DNA of 64,000 nucleotides, from the NCBI RefSeq assembly GCF_003259615.1, contig NZ_QLLR01000009.1:1-64000 (forward strand), given 5' to 3'. This DNA comes from Pedobacter cryoconitis. Its GTDB lineage: Bacteria; Bacteroidota; Bacteroidia; Sphingobacteriales; Sphingobacteriaceae. The notes beneath the pieces are model-generated. The model ran no database searches, was not told where the DNA came from, and worked only from the letters and a program-made list of their open reading frames with translations. The position numbers and the translations under genes are program-made. Positions 42,842 to 51,148 of the stretch are shown in pieces (positions within the stretch are counted from its first letter, which is position 1; each line of letters opens with the position of its first letter).

Positions 42842-45439
42842 ATGATTGAAAACACCTTCGGAATGAATATCATTCCGGATAATGATTCCGAAAGGCTCCT
42901 TGCACTTAAACGATACAGGATTCTGGATAGCCCTTCAGAGGCTTCCTTTGATAACATTGCCCGTTTATGTACACAGATATTCAACGTTCCTATTTCCCTG
43001 GTATCTCTTGTAGATGCTGAACGTGTTTTCTTCAAAGCGAATGTAGGTATGGGAAAGGCTAAAGAAGCGAACCGGGGAAAAAGTCTTTGTGCACTGGCCG
43101 TTTTAACACCGGAACCAACTATTTTTGAGGATGCTTTAAAGGAACCTTGCCTGATTGCAAATCCCAATGTTGCAGGAGAGTTTGGCTTAAGGTTTTATGC
43201 AGGTGTTCCATTGATTACGCATGATGGCTTTTTGATTGGAACATTATGTATAATTGATCAGCATCCCCGTAAATTTTCCAAACAGGAAGAAACAATTTTA
43301 AAGGGAATGGCTGTTTCTGTCATGGATCAGTTAGAATTGAGGTTAGCTGCTTTAGAAGAAATTGGTAAACACCAGCAAGTGAATGATGAATTGCTGCAGC
43401 ATCGGGAGGAAATGCAAAGTATCAATGAAGAACTTACTGTGATCAATGAAGAGCTGAATGAGTCCAGAGAATATCTGCAGCTGCTGAACGAGAGTCTGAC
43501 CAAGAGTGAGGACCGCTTTCGTGAACTCATTGCACAGGCTCCGGTAGCGATCTCTATTTATAACGGGCCTGAATTGATCATTGAACAGGCTAATGCTTTC
43601 ATGCTTGATATGTTGGGCAGAACTGCTGAGATTATTGGGAAACCTTTGTTAATAGCAAGACCAGAACTGATTGCTCATCCCTATCTGAAAGTGATCAGGC
43701 ACGTTTTAGAATCAGGAGAAGATCATATTGGACTGGGTGTTAAAGCCCCCGTAATCAGCCAGGGAGTAGTTACAGAAAGATATTTTGATGTTACTTATAA
43801 AGCGCTCAAAGATAAATCTGGTCAGGTAACAGGTGTTATTGTTGTGGGCACTGACGTGAGTGAAAAGATAGCAAGCCGGCTGCGGGAAACAGAAATGAAT
43901 GAGGAACTGGCGGTAATCAACGAGGAATTAACAGCTTCAAATGAAGATTTGATTAGTTCTCAGGATTATTTGATAGAAGTGAATGCAAATCTGAATCGAA
44001 GCGAGTCCAGGTTCCGCGGAATCTTACAGCAGGCAACAGCAGGGATTATGGTTTGTAACGGCAGGTCCATGGTTATTGAGTCTGTAAATGATATGATGCT
44101 TGGGATCATTAGCAAATCGGCAGATATAGTTCAAAAGCGTTTTGCTGATGCTATGCCTGAGTTAGAGGGACAACCTTTCCTAAGGTTGCTGGATGAGGTA
44201 TATACCACGGGAATAACGCAGGTTTTTAATGAAACCAAGGCAATTGTAGATCGGAATGGACATCTTGTTGAAGGCTATTTTAATATATCTTACCAGGCGA
44301 TTAAAGATGAAAACGAAATCATTACCGGGATTTTGATTGTGGCGACAGATGTGACTCAGCAGGTATATTCAAAGAAAGAAGTACAAAAAGCAGAGGATAT
44401 GCTTCGTTTTTCTGTAGAAGCAGCTAAAATCGGAACTTTCGTTATCAACCAGGCTACCCGTGTTATGGTAGCCTCTCCCCGCTTAAAGGAGATTTTCGGA
44501 TATTATCCTGAGGAAGAAATGCCTTATGATGCTGCAGTTGTACAGATTTCTGAAGAACACAGGGAACGTGTAGAAGCTGCTGTAGAGGCTGCATTTGCTA
44601 ACGGAGAGGATTATTTTATAGAACATTCGTTAACAGGCTTCCATGATCAAAAATTACGCTGGGTAAGAGCAGTTGGAAAACTCAATCAATATACCGCAGA
44701 TGGAGAGCTCTATTTTTCCGGGGCGATCATCGATATTACGGAGCAAAAGCAAGACGAGCAGCGTAAAAATGATTTTATCTCCATGGTGAGCCATGAACTT
44801 AAGACACCGTTAACTTCGCTCAAAGGATATTTGCAGATTTTAGAACAAAAGGCGAAAAAGGCGCAGGAAAACACAGCTATATTAATGCACGATAAAGCAA
44901 ATAGCCAGGTGAAAAAGATGATTACGATGATCAATGGTTTTTTAAATGTTTCCCGTTTAGATTCTGGTAAAATTCATATTGAAAAAAGGAATTTTGAGAT
45001 CAGTTCGCTTTTTAAAGAGGCAGATGAAGAAGCGCATTCTACTATATTCAGCCATCAGGTGATTTTCTCAGAGACTCAATCGGCCATTTTAAATGCCGAC
45101 CGTGATAAAGTAGGTCAGGTCATCCACAATTTCATTAGCAATGCTGTAAAATATTCACCTGACGGAAGTTTGGTTCTGGTGAGCAGTAAAATTACTGACG
45201 GAGAGTTATTAGTTGAAGTTAAGGATCAGGGAAGAGGAATCAAACCTCAGGATAAGGATAAATTGTTCAATCGTTTCTATAGGGTCGTGAATGATGATAT
45301 TATTTCAGGATTTGGTATCGGACTCTATTTATGTGCCGAAATTATAGAAAGACATCAGGGAAAAATCGGTGTAGAAAGTGAATTTGGCAAAGGCAGTACC
45401 TTTTGGTTTAGCTTGCCGATGGGTACAGTTTCAGCATAG
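42842..45439 (+). CDS. Cytoplasmic multi-PAS sensor histidine kinase
   Basis: 865 residues: GAF (about 25-170, RLCTQIFNVPISLVSLVD, GLRFYAGVPLITHD), a coiled coil with repeated NEEL heptads (~180-225), PAS (~230-345), a second NEEL coil, PAS (~385-500), PAS_3 (~515-635, LRFSVEAAKIGTF), HisKA with FISMVSHELKTPLTSLKGYL (~655) and HATPase_c (NFISNAVKYSP, VKDQGRGI, GFGIGLYLCAEI, GKGSTFWFSLP). No TM helix, so it is cytoplasmic, with autophosphorylation on the His of SHELKTP. Its partner response regulator is not in the window. The GAF domain resembles those at 10690 and 11886. Confidence 0.9.
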   Translation: MIENTFGMNIIPDNDSERLLALKRYRILDSPSEASFDNIARLCTQIFNVPISLVSLVDAERVFFKANVGMGKAKEANRGKSLCALAVLTPEPTIFEDALKEPCLIANPNVAGEFGLRFYAGVPLITHDGFLIGTLCIIDQHPRKFSKQEETILKGMAVSVMDQLELRLAALEEIGKHQQVNDELLQHREEMQSINEELTVINEELNESREYLQLLNESLTKSEDRFRELIAQAPVAISIYNGPELIIEQANAFMLDMLGRTAEIIGKPLLIARPELIAHPYLKVIRHVLESGEDHIGLGVKAPVISQGVVTERYFDVTYKALKDKSGQVTGVIVVGTDVSEKIASRLRETEMNEELAVINEELTASNEDLISSQDYLIEVNANLNRSESRFRGILQQATAGIMVCNGRSMVIESVNDMMLGIISKSADIVQKRFADAMPELEGQPFLRLLDEVYTTGITQVFNETKAIVDRNGHLVEGYFNISYQAIKDENEIITGILIVATDVTQQVYSKKEVQKAEDMLRFSVEAAKIGTFVINQATRVMVASPRLKEIFGYYPEEEMPYDAAVVQISEEHRERVEAAVEAAFANGEDYFIEHSLTGFHDQKLRWVRAVGKLNQYTADGELYFSGAIIDITEQKQDEQRKNDFISMVSHELKTPLTSLKGYLQILEQKAKKAQENTAILMHDKANSQVKKMITMINGFLNVSRLDSGKIHIEKRNFEISSLFKEADEEAHSTIFSHQVIFSETQSAILNADRDKVGQVIHNFISNAVKYSPDGSLVLVSSKITDGELLVEVKDQGRGIKPQDKDKLFNRFYRVVNDDIISGFGIGLYLCAEIIERHQGKIGVESEFGKGSTFWFSLPMGTVSA

Positions 45440-45551
45440 TATAAAAAGAAAGCGGAAATGATCAATGACCATTTCCGCTTATCTAAATTAACGCTCTCAT
45501 ATACTAAAGCGTCAAACTTCGCTGAATATTGTGCAGTGCTTAAAAAATATT
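45435..45551. repeat. 117-bp direct repeat, left copy
   Basis: Identical to 46364-46480 except one base (t versus g). It includes the stop of the sensor kinase gene and an 11-base-stem hairpin (AAGCGGAAATG 45450-45460 with CATTTCCGCTT 45470-45480) that probably serves as its terminator. The copy ends one base before the stop codon of the Crp/Fnr gene. Confidence 0.9.
45450..45480 (+). terminator. Hairpin after the sensor kinase, inside the 117-bp repeat
   Basis: A perfect 11-bp stem with a 9-base loop, 11 bases after the stop. No strong T tract follows. Confidence 0.55.
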
Positions 45552-46151
45552 TTATTTATGAACGAACTGATTCCTGATCCGGCTTAAGGTTTCTCTTGAT
45601 ACACCAAGATAGGAAGCGATCATATGTAAGGGAACACGATTAAAAATATCCGGAAAAGAGGTCATAAAATTCTGATACTTTTCTTCAGCACTAAAACTAA
45701 TATTACCCATTATCCTGTTTTGGCTGGCATCAAAACTCCTTGCTTTAAGTCCGTCTATAAAGTTCTTGAATACAGGTATAGTCAGCATTAAATTAATGAA
45801 GGCTGGTTTGTCTATCAGGATAACTTCACAATTTTCCAGTGCATCTATGTTCCCTTTTGATGGATTGCCGGTATTATAGCTTTCATGGTCACTAACCCAC
45901 CAATTTTCAACACCAAAACGAAGTATGTGTTCCACCCCGTCTTCGCTAACCCTGTAAAGACGCAGGCAGCCTTTTACAATAAAACAGTTGTAATGGCAAA
46001 CATCACCCTCCTGAAGGAGATATTGTCTTTTCCTTATCTTTTTTTCTATACTAACAGCACGCACAGCGTTAATTTCATTAGCAGTCAGTTCTGCTTTTTC
46101 TTGTAAATATCTTTCGAAAGCTTCAAACATAGATAATTGGTTATCAAACAA
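45552..46151 (-). CDS. Crp/Fnr-family transcriptional regulator
   Basis: 199 residues: cyclic-nucleotide-binding-like beta-roll (KRQYLLQEGDVCHYNCFIVKGCLRLYR, FGVENWWVSDHESY), connecting helix, and the winged-helix end (IFNRVPLHMIASYLGVSRETLSRIRNQFVHK). Key cAMP-binding residues are not evident, so the ligand is unknown. Its gene is flanked exactly by the 117-bp direct repeats, the stop lying one base from the left copy. The upstream region (46152-46363) contains an inverted repeat and a possible gene remnant. Confidence 0.88.
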   Translation of the reverse strand: MFDNQLSMFEAFERYLQEKAELTANEINAVRAVSIEKKIRKRQYLLQEGDVCHYNCFIVKGCLRLYRVSEDGVEHILRFGVENWWVSDHESYNTGNPSKGNIDALENCEVILIDKPAFINLMLTIPVFKNFIDGLKARSFDASQNRIMGNISFSAEEKYQNFMTSFPDIFNRVPLHMIASYLGVSRETLSRIRNQFVHK

Positions 46152-46363
46152 ATCTATTTAAAATGCTCCTTAACCTGAAGTATTTAGTGATAAAAGTCAC
46201 AGGTGTTTTGTTTTAAATGTCCTTGTTCCAGACCATTTCACAATACTGTCAATCGGGTTACTGATAACCTGGAACAAGAATATGCTGATAAAAAAACACC
46301 ATATAACCGGGAATGGATTACACGAATGGGCTGGGGCGAATGGTTATAACCGTCGATTAATTA

Positions 46364-46480
46364 CATAGTATAAAAAGAAAGCGGAAATGATCAATGACCA
46401 TTTCCGCTTATCTAAATTAACGCTCTCATATACTAAAGCGTCAAACTGCGCTGAATATTGTGCAGTGCTTAAAAAATATT
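46364..46480. repeat. 117-bp direct repeat, right copy
   Basis: Same sequence as 45435-45551 with one difference, in the same orientation and 929 bases away. The hairpin is at 46379-46409. Confidence 0.9.
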
Positions 46481-46543
46481 CTGTTTTGACACATCCGCTA
46501 CAAAGAAACCTGTACTGGTTTTCGGTTTGCAAATGGGATTTCT

Positions 46544-46551
46544 TATTTTTG
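46544..46551 (+). promoter_or_regulatory. -7 box TATTTTTG for the methionine aminopeptidase gene
   Basis: Exact consensus 14 bases before the ATG at 46566. Confidence 0.45.
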
Positions 46552-46565
46552 TAGAAAAAATATTA

Positions 46566-47369
46566 ATGGGAATATATAAATCGGACGAGGAAGTAGCTGT
46601 ACAACAGGAAAGCTGTCTTTTGGTAAGTGCAACAATTACTGAAGTGGCTAAATTGCTAAAACCAGGAATTACTACAATTTCGCTTGATCAGATGGCTGAA
46701 ACATTTATCAGAGATAATGGTGCGATTCCTTCATGTAAAGGTTATCATGGATTTCCATATTCCTTGTGCATTTCAATTAATGAAGAAGTTGTGCATGGTT
46801 TTCCCGGAAACAGGATCTTAAAAGATGGAGATATTGTATCTATTGATACTGTTGTCTATAAAAATGGATTTCATGGCGATCACGCTTATACATTTATTGT
46901 AGGTGAGACTACAAAAGAAATTTTAGATTTAGTAAGAATTACGAAGGAATCACTCTATGTAGGTATTAGCCAGGCAGTGACGGGCAACCGTACGGGTGAT
47001 ATAGGTTATGCTATCGAAAATTACACCTATGGTCAGCATGGTTATGGGGTAATCCGCGATTTTGTGGGCCATGGTGTGGGCCGGGAAATGCACGAAGACC
47101 CTCAAATACCAAATTATGGTTTTAGAGGTAAAGGTAAAAAACTGACTGAAAACATGGTACTGGCAATTGAACCGATGATCACGATGGGTACAAACAGAAT
47201 AAATATGCTCGATGATGGCTGGACAGTAATTTCTGCTGACAGATCTCCGGCAGTTCATTTTGAACATAATATCTGTGTTAAAAAGGGTGCTCCCCTTATC
47301 CTTTCTGACTTTGCTCCTATTGAAGCTGCAGAAAAGAAAAATATCAATTTAAACAGCAGTTATTATTAG
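46566..47369 (+). CDS. map: Type I methionine aminopeptidase, probably an accessory copy
   Basis: 267 residues from the ATG at 46566 (MGIYKSDEEV); an ATG at 46527 adds a short unlikely leader. All five metal ligands are present: Asp in VSIDTVVYKNG, Asp in FHGDHAY, His in FVGHGVGREMHEDP, Glu in VLAIEPMI and Glu in HFEHNI. The second His in IPSCKGYHGFP is also present. It removes initiator methionine from new proteins. In Bacteroidota the main map gene usually lies in the ribosomal protein operon, so a copy alone here is likely a second isozyme (inference). Confidence 0.9.
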   Translation: MGIYKSDEEVAVQQESCLLVSATITEVAKLLKPGITTISLDQMAETFIRDNGAIPSCKGYHGFPYSLCISINEEVVHGFPGNRILKDGDIVSIDTVVYKNGFHGDHAYTFIVGETTKEILDLVRITKESLYVGISQAVTGNRTGDIGYAIENYTYGQHGYGVIRDFVGHGVGREMHEDPQIPNYGFRGKGKKLTENMVLAIEPMITMGTNRINMLDDGWTVISADRSPAVHFEHNICVKKGAPLILSDFAPIEAAEKKNINLNSSYY

Positions 47370-47442
47370 ACTATAATCAATTTACCGCGAATAGTCCATA
47401 GTAAACCTTTACTTGTTCAACAAATTATAGGGTAAGCTCAAT

Positions 47443-47450
47443 TACTTTTG
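47443..47450 (+). promoter_or_regulatory. -7 box TACTTTTG for the siderophore-interacting protein gene
   Basis: Exact consensus, implying a leader of ~70 bases before the ATG at 47527. Confidence 0.4.
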
Positions 47451-47526
47451 TATGGTTATTTAGAACGGATCTACTTAGTGTTCCTTTGCTAAATAAGCAT
47501 ACAAAGTATTTTGATGAATTACGAAG

Positions 47527-48216
47527 ATGAACATATTAAAGAAGGTAGCCTTTGACCTGTATAAAAGGACAATGGCCAAACAAGCAAAAGTTATAAGTAT
47601 AAAAATTTGGGAGCCTGGGAAGATGTATGAGGTTGATATACATATTCCTGATGTGGATGTTAGCCGGTGGGATCAGGTTCAGCACATGAAATGCCAGGTA
47701 GCTGAATATATTTATCGGGACTACACCCCCGCTAACTGGAATGCTGCTGAGCGGACTTGTACTTTATATATCGAAGTGGGGCACGATGGTCCTGGAAGCA
47801 GGTGGACAAGAAATTTAGAGGTTGGTGATATTTTTTCATTTGGTGTCGCCAATGTTGGCAAAAAGCCAAGTGGGTCAGGCAGATTTCTTTGCCTCACAGA
47901 TGGTAGCGGTCTTGGCCATTACCTGGCATTAAGACAGTTGTCTTCAGCCTCAAATTCCTCAGATGCTGTTGTTTTCCTGCATCATAAGTATAAATTGCCA
48001 GCGAGTTCTCTTCCCGCGAATATTGATTTTTTGAGTTGTGAGGATGGAGATTTTCAGGATGAGATATTAGAGTGGTGCTGGTCAAAAAGACTAGATAGTT
48101 ATGAATTTATCTATATGATCGGCCAGGTTCCAAAGGTCGCTACCTTACGTAAAGCATTGAAGTCAAGTGATCTTTTGTATGCTAAAAAGCTTTATGCTAT
48201 TGGTTTTTGGTCTTGA
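47527..48216 (+). CDS. Siderophore-interacting protein (FAD-dependent ferric reductase type)
   Basis: 229 residues, a SIP-type flavin reductase: FAD-binding half (YIYRDYTPANWNAAERT, YIEVGHDGPGSRWTRNLEVGD) and NAD(P)H-binding half (FLCLTDGSGLGHYLALRQL, YEFIYMIGQVPKVATLRKAL). Family members release iron from siderophores by reducing Fe(III) in the cytoplasm; iron regulation is common. No siderophore receptor is adjacent. Followed by a bidirectional terminator. Confidence 0.87.
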   Translation: MNILKKVAFDLYKRTMAKQAKVISIKIWEPGKMYEVDIHIPDVDVSRWDQVQHMKCQVAEYIYRDYTPANWNAAERTCTLYIEVGHDGPGSRWTRNLEVGDIFSFGVANVGKKPSGSGRFLCLTDGSGLGHYLALRQLSSASNSSDAVVFLHHKYKLPASSLPANIDFLSCEDGDFQDEILEWCWSKRLDSYEFIYMIGQVPKVATLRKALKSSDLLYAKKLYAIGFWS

Positions 48217-48258
48217 TTAAGTTTTAAAGGGTAATCATTTTTTATTTTAGAATGAAAA

Positions 48259-48290
48259 AAGGGACAACATAATAAATTACGTTGTCCCTT
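48259..48290. terminator. Bidirectional terminator between the SIP gene and tRNA-Arg
   Basis: AAGGGACAAC (48259-48268) pairs with GTTGTCCCTT (48281-48290). On the minus strand a run of Ts follows, so it ends the tRNA transcript. Confidence 0.75.
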
Positions 48291-48294
48291 CTTG

Positions 48295-48368
48295 TACACC
48301 CAATAGGATTCGAACCTATGACCTACGGTTTAGAAAACCGTTGCTCTATCCAGCTGAGCTATGGATGC
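48295..48368 (-). tRNA. tRNA-Arg (anticodon UCU)
   Basis: A 74-base cloverleaf without encoded CCA: acceptor GCATCCA/TGGGTGT with one G-T pair, D arm GCTC-AGCTGGATA-GAGC, anticodon arm with loop TTTCTAA (anticodon TCT), T arm ATAGG-TTCGAAT-CCTAT and discriminator A. It decodes AGA/AGG. Confidence 0.95.
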
Positions 48369-48550
48369 GTTCCTGTTAAGGGTCGCAAGGATAGGAGAAA
48401 AAATCAGAAATCGCAAATATGAATTATAGTTTTCTTAACAAAGAAACCTAACTCCTTTGCAATCAGGCAGAATAATTTTACTGATTTCTGCTGCGCTCCT
48501 GCTTATCTTTGATCCTATCTTTTATCGGGATTAATATTATTCTGAAGCTA

Positions 48551-48919
48551 TTAACTGATCGACTTTCCGAAAGGTGAAAATGCCAGGTTCATTAATTTAA
48601 AATGTTGTCTTCCGAAAGGAATACCTACAACGGTAATACACAAAAGTATTCCGAAGAATAAATGGGTAAGTGCAATCCATATACCGCCGCAAAAGAACCA
48701 TAATATATTCATCACGGTGGACAGGCAGCCTGTATTGGAAGAGGTAACTGTGATCTTAACACCGAATGGTGCCAATCCGACAATCGCAAATTTAAAACAT
48801 TGAAGTCCGAATGGGATGCCTATAATAGTAAGGCAAAGAAGCAGCCCTCCTATCATATATTCAAAGAAGATAAATATTCCGCCAAAAACGATCCATATTA
48901 TATTGCCTAAAAAGTTCAT
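48551..48919 (-). CDS. YccF-domain inner membrane protein
   Basis: About 122 residues from the ATG at 48919 (MNFLGNIIWIVFGG). A longer start at 48994 adds a non-family leader. Two tandem YccF repeats are seen: NIIWIVFGGIFIFFEYMIGG with IIGIPFGLQCFKFA, and ILWFFCGGIWIALTHLFFG with VVGIPFGRQHFKLMNLAFSPFG. Inner-membrane protein; function not established. Confidence 0.87.
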   Translation of the reverse strand: MNFLGNIIWIVFGGIFIFFEYMIGGLLLCLTIIGIPFGLQCFKFAIVGLAPFGVKITVTSSNTGCLSTVMNILWFFCGGIWIALTHLFFGILLCITVVGIPFGRQHFKLMNLAFSPFGKSIS

Positions 48920-49052
48920 ACTGTATGTTTTATATTTGTAATTAAGATAAATAATTATTGATTTTGTTACAAATTGTGTGATAATTATTGTCATCAGTTA
49001 TAAACTTCCAATTATTTGATAGAAATTAGCCGCTTATTATTAATGCAGATTT

Positions 49053-49646
49053 ATGAGTAAAACTAATTTCTTTAACGGTCACGATTATTTTATTGATGAA
49101 AAAGTACATTTTTTCAAGTTCGCGAACGTTTATAATATCTTCAATGAAACTGGTGAAAACATTGGTGCAGTCAGACAAACTTTATCTTTTGGACAAAAAG
49201 TGCTGACACTTTTAATCGGTAAACCGGCTTTACCTTTTAAGCTGGAAATTGTAAACAATGATGATGAAGTACAAGCTACAATATCCAGAGGCTGGACTTT
49301 TTTCATGTCAAAAATAATAGTGAGTGATCCTGATGGAAATGAGCTCGCTTCTATTCAGCAGAAGTTTAAATTATTTAAACCAACTTTCAGGATTTTAGAT
49401 AATGCAGGTCAGCTAATTGCTGAAATTAAAGGAGATTGGAAAGCCTGGGCATTCCAGATTAAAGATAGTAATGAAACTGAAATCGGTACGATCAGCAAAA
49501 AATGGGCTGGTGCAATGCGGGAAATCTTTACGAAAGCCGATAAATACAACGTACACATTGATCCCAATTATACGGAAAGCAAACATAAGGTGGCAATATT
49601 ATCCGCAGCAATTACTATTGATATGGTATTAAAGAATCAAAAATAG
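49053..49646 (+). CDS. LURP-one/phospholipid-scramblase-related protein
   Basis: 197 residues with the repeated beta-strand architecture of LURP-one-related or scramblase-like (YxjI/Tubby-like) proteins: NVYNIFNETGENIGAVRQ, SKIIVSDPDGNELASIQQKFKLFKPTFRILDNAG and GDWKAWAFQIKDSNETEIGTISKKW. Cytoplasmic or membrane-associated; role unknown in bacteria. Its terminator is shared with the convergent gene at 49656. Confidence 0.78.
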   Translation: MSKTNFFNGHDYFIDEKVHFFKFANVYNIFNETGENIGAVRQTLSFGQKVLTLLIGKPALPFKLEIVNNDDEVQATISRGWTFFMSKIIVSDPDGNELASIQQKFKLFKPTFRILDNAGQLIAEIKGDWKAWAFQIKDSNETEIGTISKKWAGAMREIFTKADKYNVHIDPNYTESKHKVAILSAAITIDMVLKNQK

Positions 49647-49663
49647 GCGCTCAGCCTATTTTT
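49639..49663. terminator. Bidirectional terminator overlapping both stop regions
   Basis: AAAAATAGGC (49639-49648) pairs with GCCTATTTTT (49654-49663) around a five-base loop. The stem contains the end of both convergent genes and has T runs on each strand. Confidence 0.8.
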
Positions 49664-51086
49664 GATAATATTCATAATTAAACTTCATCATTTCTTTTCC
49701 TGGAACAGTCTCCAATACCGTTTGTTTGCCATCTTCAGAGAGTTTTTGCCCGACGGTTACACACCTCGATGGCAGACCATTTTCCAGTTTAAAAATTACC
49801 CGTTGTCTGTTTGGCCCAACCGTCTTTTCTGAAACCAGAAGCCCTACTGCATTCAATGCGTAAGTTTCTATCAAAGTATCATTTCTTCCAGTACTTTCGT
49901 TAAAGAATTCACTTTCTATATTTACTGGTAACTCCCATTTCGTTTTGCTGGCATAAGCAAGCACAGGCTCTGCCCCTTCAGGATTTGCTGTAGTTGATAA
50001 AAACCCAAGTACATCTTCATGAAGCTCCTTAAGCTGAGCAACGAGTCTAACTCCTTTATTGGTTTCATTAACTATACTTTTATTATAAATGATCAAATCT
50101 TTGCTGATAGGATTAACCTCAGCAATTAAATAGGTTTTGGTCTTGAAAAGTATTTCACCCGCCAGCAGATATTGATCAATTCTTTGGTCATTGAGGACTA
50201 AAACCGTATCCCCTGAATAATGAAATTCCAATTGCGGCTGTATTGCAGTACTCACCATTTTGAATGGCGCACCATCCTTGTAACTTAAAGAGACGTTATT
50301 ACGCGTTGTCCGATAATTTGTCCATTGTCCCTGCGCATTAAACTCAATCTCTTCATCCTTGAAGTTGCTATGGGGAATGCTGATATTTACTTTTTTAACT
50401 CCCTTAAAATCGAAAAATTGCATGGGCAGAAAACGATCTGTATAAGCTAATTCAAAGGATAGATTTGTAGCCTGTACAGCCGTTGCCTTTGTAGGTTTAA
50501 AAATTGTTTTGTAGCGCGCTACCTGAGCAGAATCCTGTTCATATTTCACAACATAAGCTGAACGGAATTTTTCTTTACGCTGCGCAGCAATTATTTCAGT
50601 GAACTTGTGCATGTTATGACTAGTCAGAAGCTTGTCTTTTGACTTACCACTCCAATATATAAGCCCCTCGTGCTGCTCGTTTAAATTTAATAGATTTACG
50701 GATTCAATAGTATTGTCTTGTTTTTTGATATAAGCCGGACGGTATACATAGCTATAATTGAACTGATTTTCAGGATAATGCTTTTTAAGTTCATCCCATT
50801 CTCGTTTTGCATATGGTGAACTAGTCATTTGATAACGCAGATTCTCGTCAGCGTTTAAATCAGCCTCTTTAAGTTGCATCACTCTGTATACTTCGTCTGC
50901 CAGGGAATAAAATCTGCGGATATTATATAATAGAATTGTCGGTTTACCCGCTTTTAAGACTATTGTATCACAGCTTGTACAAATACGGTTGCCTTGTTCA
51001 TCAATTTTTATTTTGGCTTCCTGAGCACTGGTTCCACTCGTAAACAATATCATTGCCGCCCCTGCTAATAAACTCTTCCTGATCAT
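49656..51086 (-). CDS. Secreted protein of unknown function
   Basis: 476 residues with a signal peptide (MIRKSLLAGAAMILFTSGTSA). The mature protein is beta-rich, with a CTSCD motif near residue 35 and several short strand pairs (EIEFNAQGQWTNYRTTRNNVS, HYSGDTVLVLNDQRIDQYLL, NESTGRNDTLIETYALNAVG). These suggest a repeated domain seen in Bacteroidota secreted hypothetical proteins. No named family. Probably periplasmic or outer-membrane associated. Confidence 0.65.
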   Translation of the reverse strand: MIRKSLLAGAAMILFTSGTSAQEAKIKIDEQGNRICTSCDTIVLKAGKPTILLYNIRRFYSLADEVYRVMQLKEADLNADENLRYQMTSSPYAKREWDELKKHYPENQFNYSYVYRPAYIKKQDNTIESVNLLNLNEQHEGLIYWSGKSKDKLLTSHNMHKFTEIIAAQRKEKFRSAYVVKYEQDSAQVARYKTIFKPTKATAVQATNLSFELAYTDRFLPMQFFDFKGVKKVNISIPHSNFKDEEIEFNAQGQWTNYRTTRNNVSLSYKDGAPFKMVSTAIQPQLEFHYSGDTVLVLNDQRIDQYLLAGEILFKTKTYLIAEVNPISKDLIIYNKSIVNETNKGVRLVAQLKELHEDVLGFLSTTANPEGAEPVLAYASKTKWELPVNIESEFFNESTGRNDTLIETYALNAVGLLVSEKTVGPNRQRVIFKLENGLPSRCVTVGQKLSEDGKQTVLETVPGKEMMKFNYEYYQK

Positions 51087-51148
51087 TAATTCTTATTTGA
51101 TATTCCCACCTTTATATAATGTATTCGCTTTGATAAGATTTGAAGGAT

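Larger units (their letters stand above)
46152..46565. other. Region upstream of the Crp/Fnr gene and second repeat copy
   Basis: 414 bases. A perfect 10-base inverted repeat, CTTGTTCCAG (46222-46231) and CTGGAACAAG (46269-46278), may be an operator. From about 46266 to 46347 the plus strand is open with a gene-like end (YNREWITRMGWGEWL, then TAA), possibly a remnant C-terminus of another gene. The second 117-bp repeat copy follows at 46364. Confidence 0.45.

Noticed and set aside
45435..46480. Insertion sequence or composite transposon around the Crp/Fnr gene
   Set aside because: No transposase, terminal inverted repeats or known insertion-sequence ends; reported only as direct repeats.
46950..47267. 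Minus-strand open frame inside the methionine aminopeptidase gene
   Set aside because: It is opposite a fully conserved enzyme and has no family features; similar antisense frames elsewhere were dropped for the same reason.
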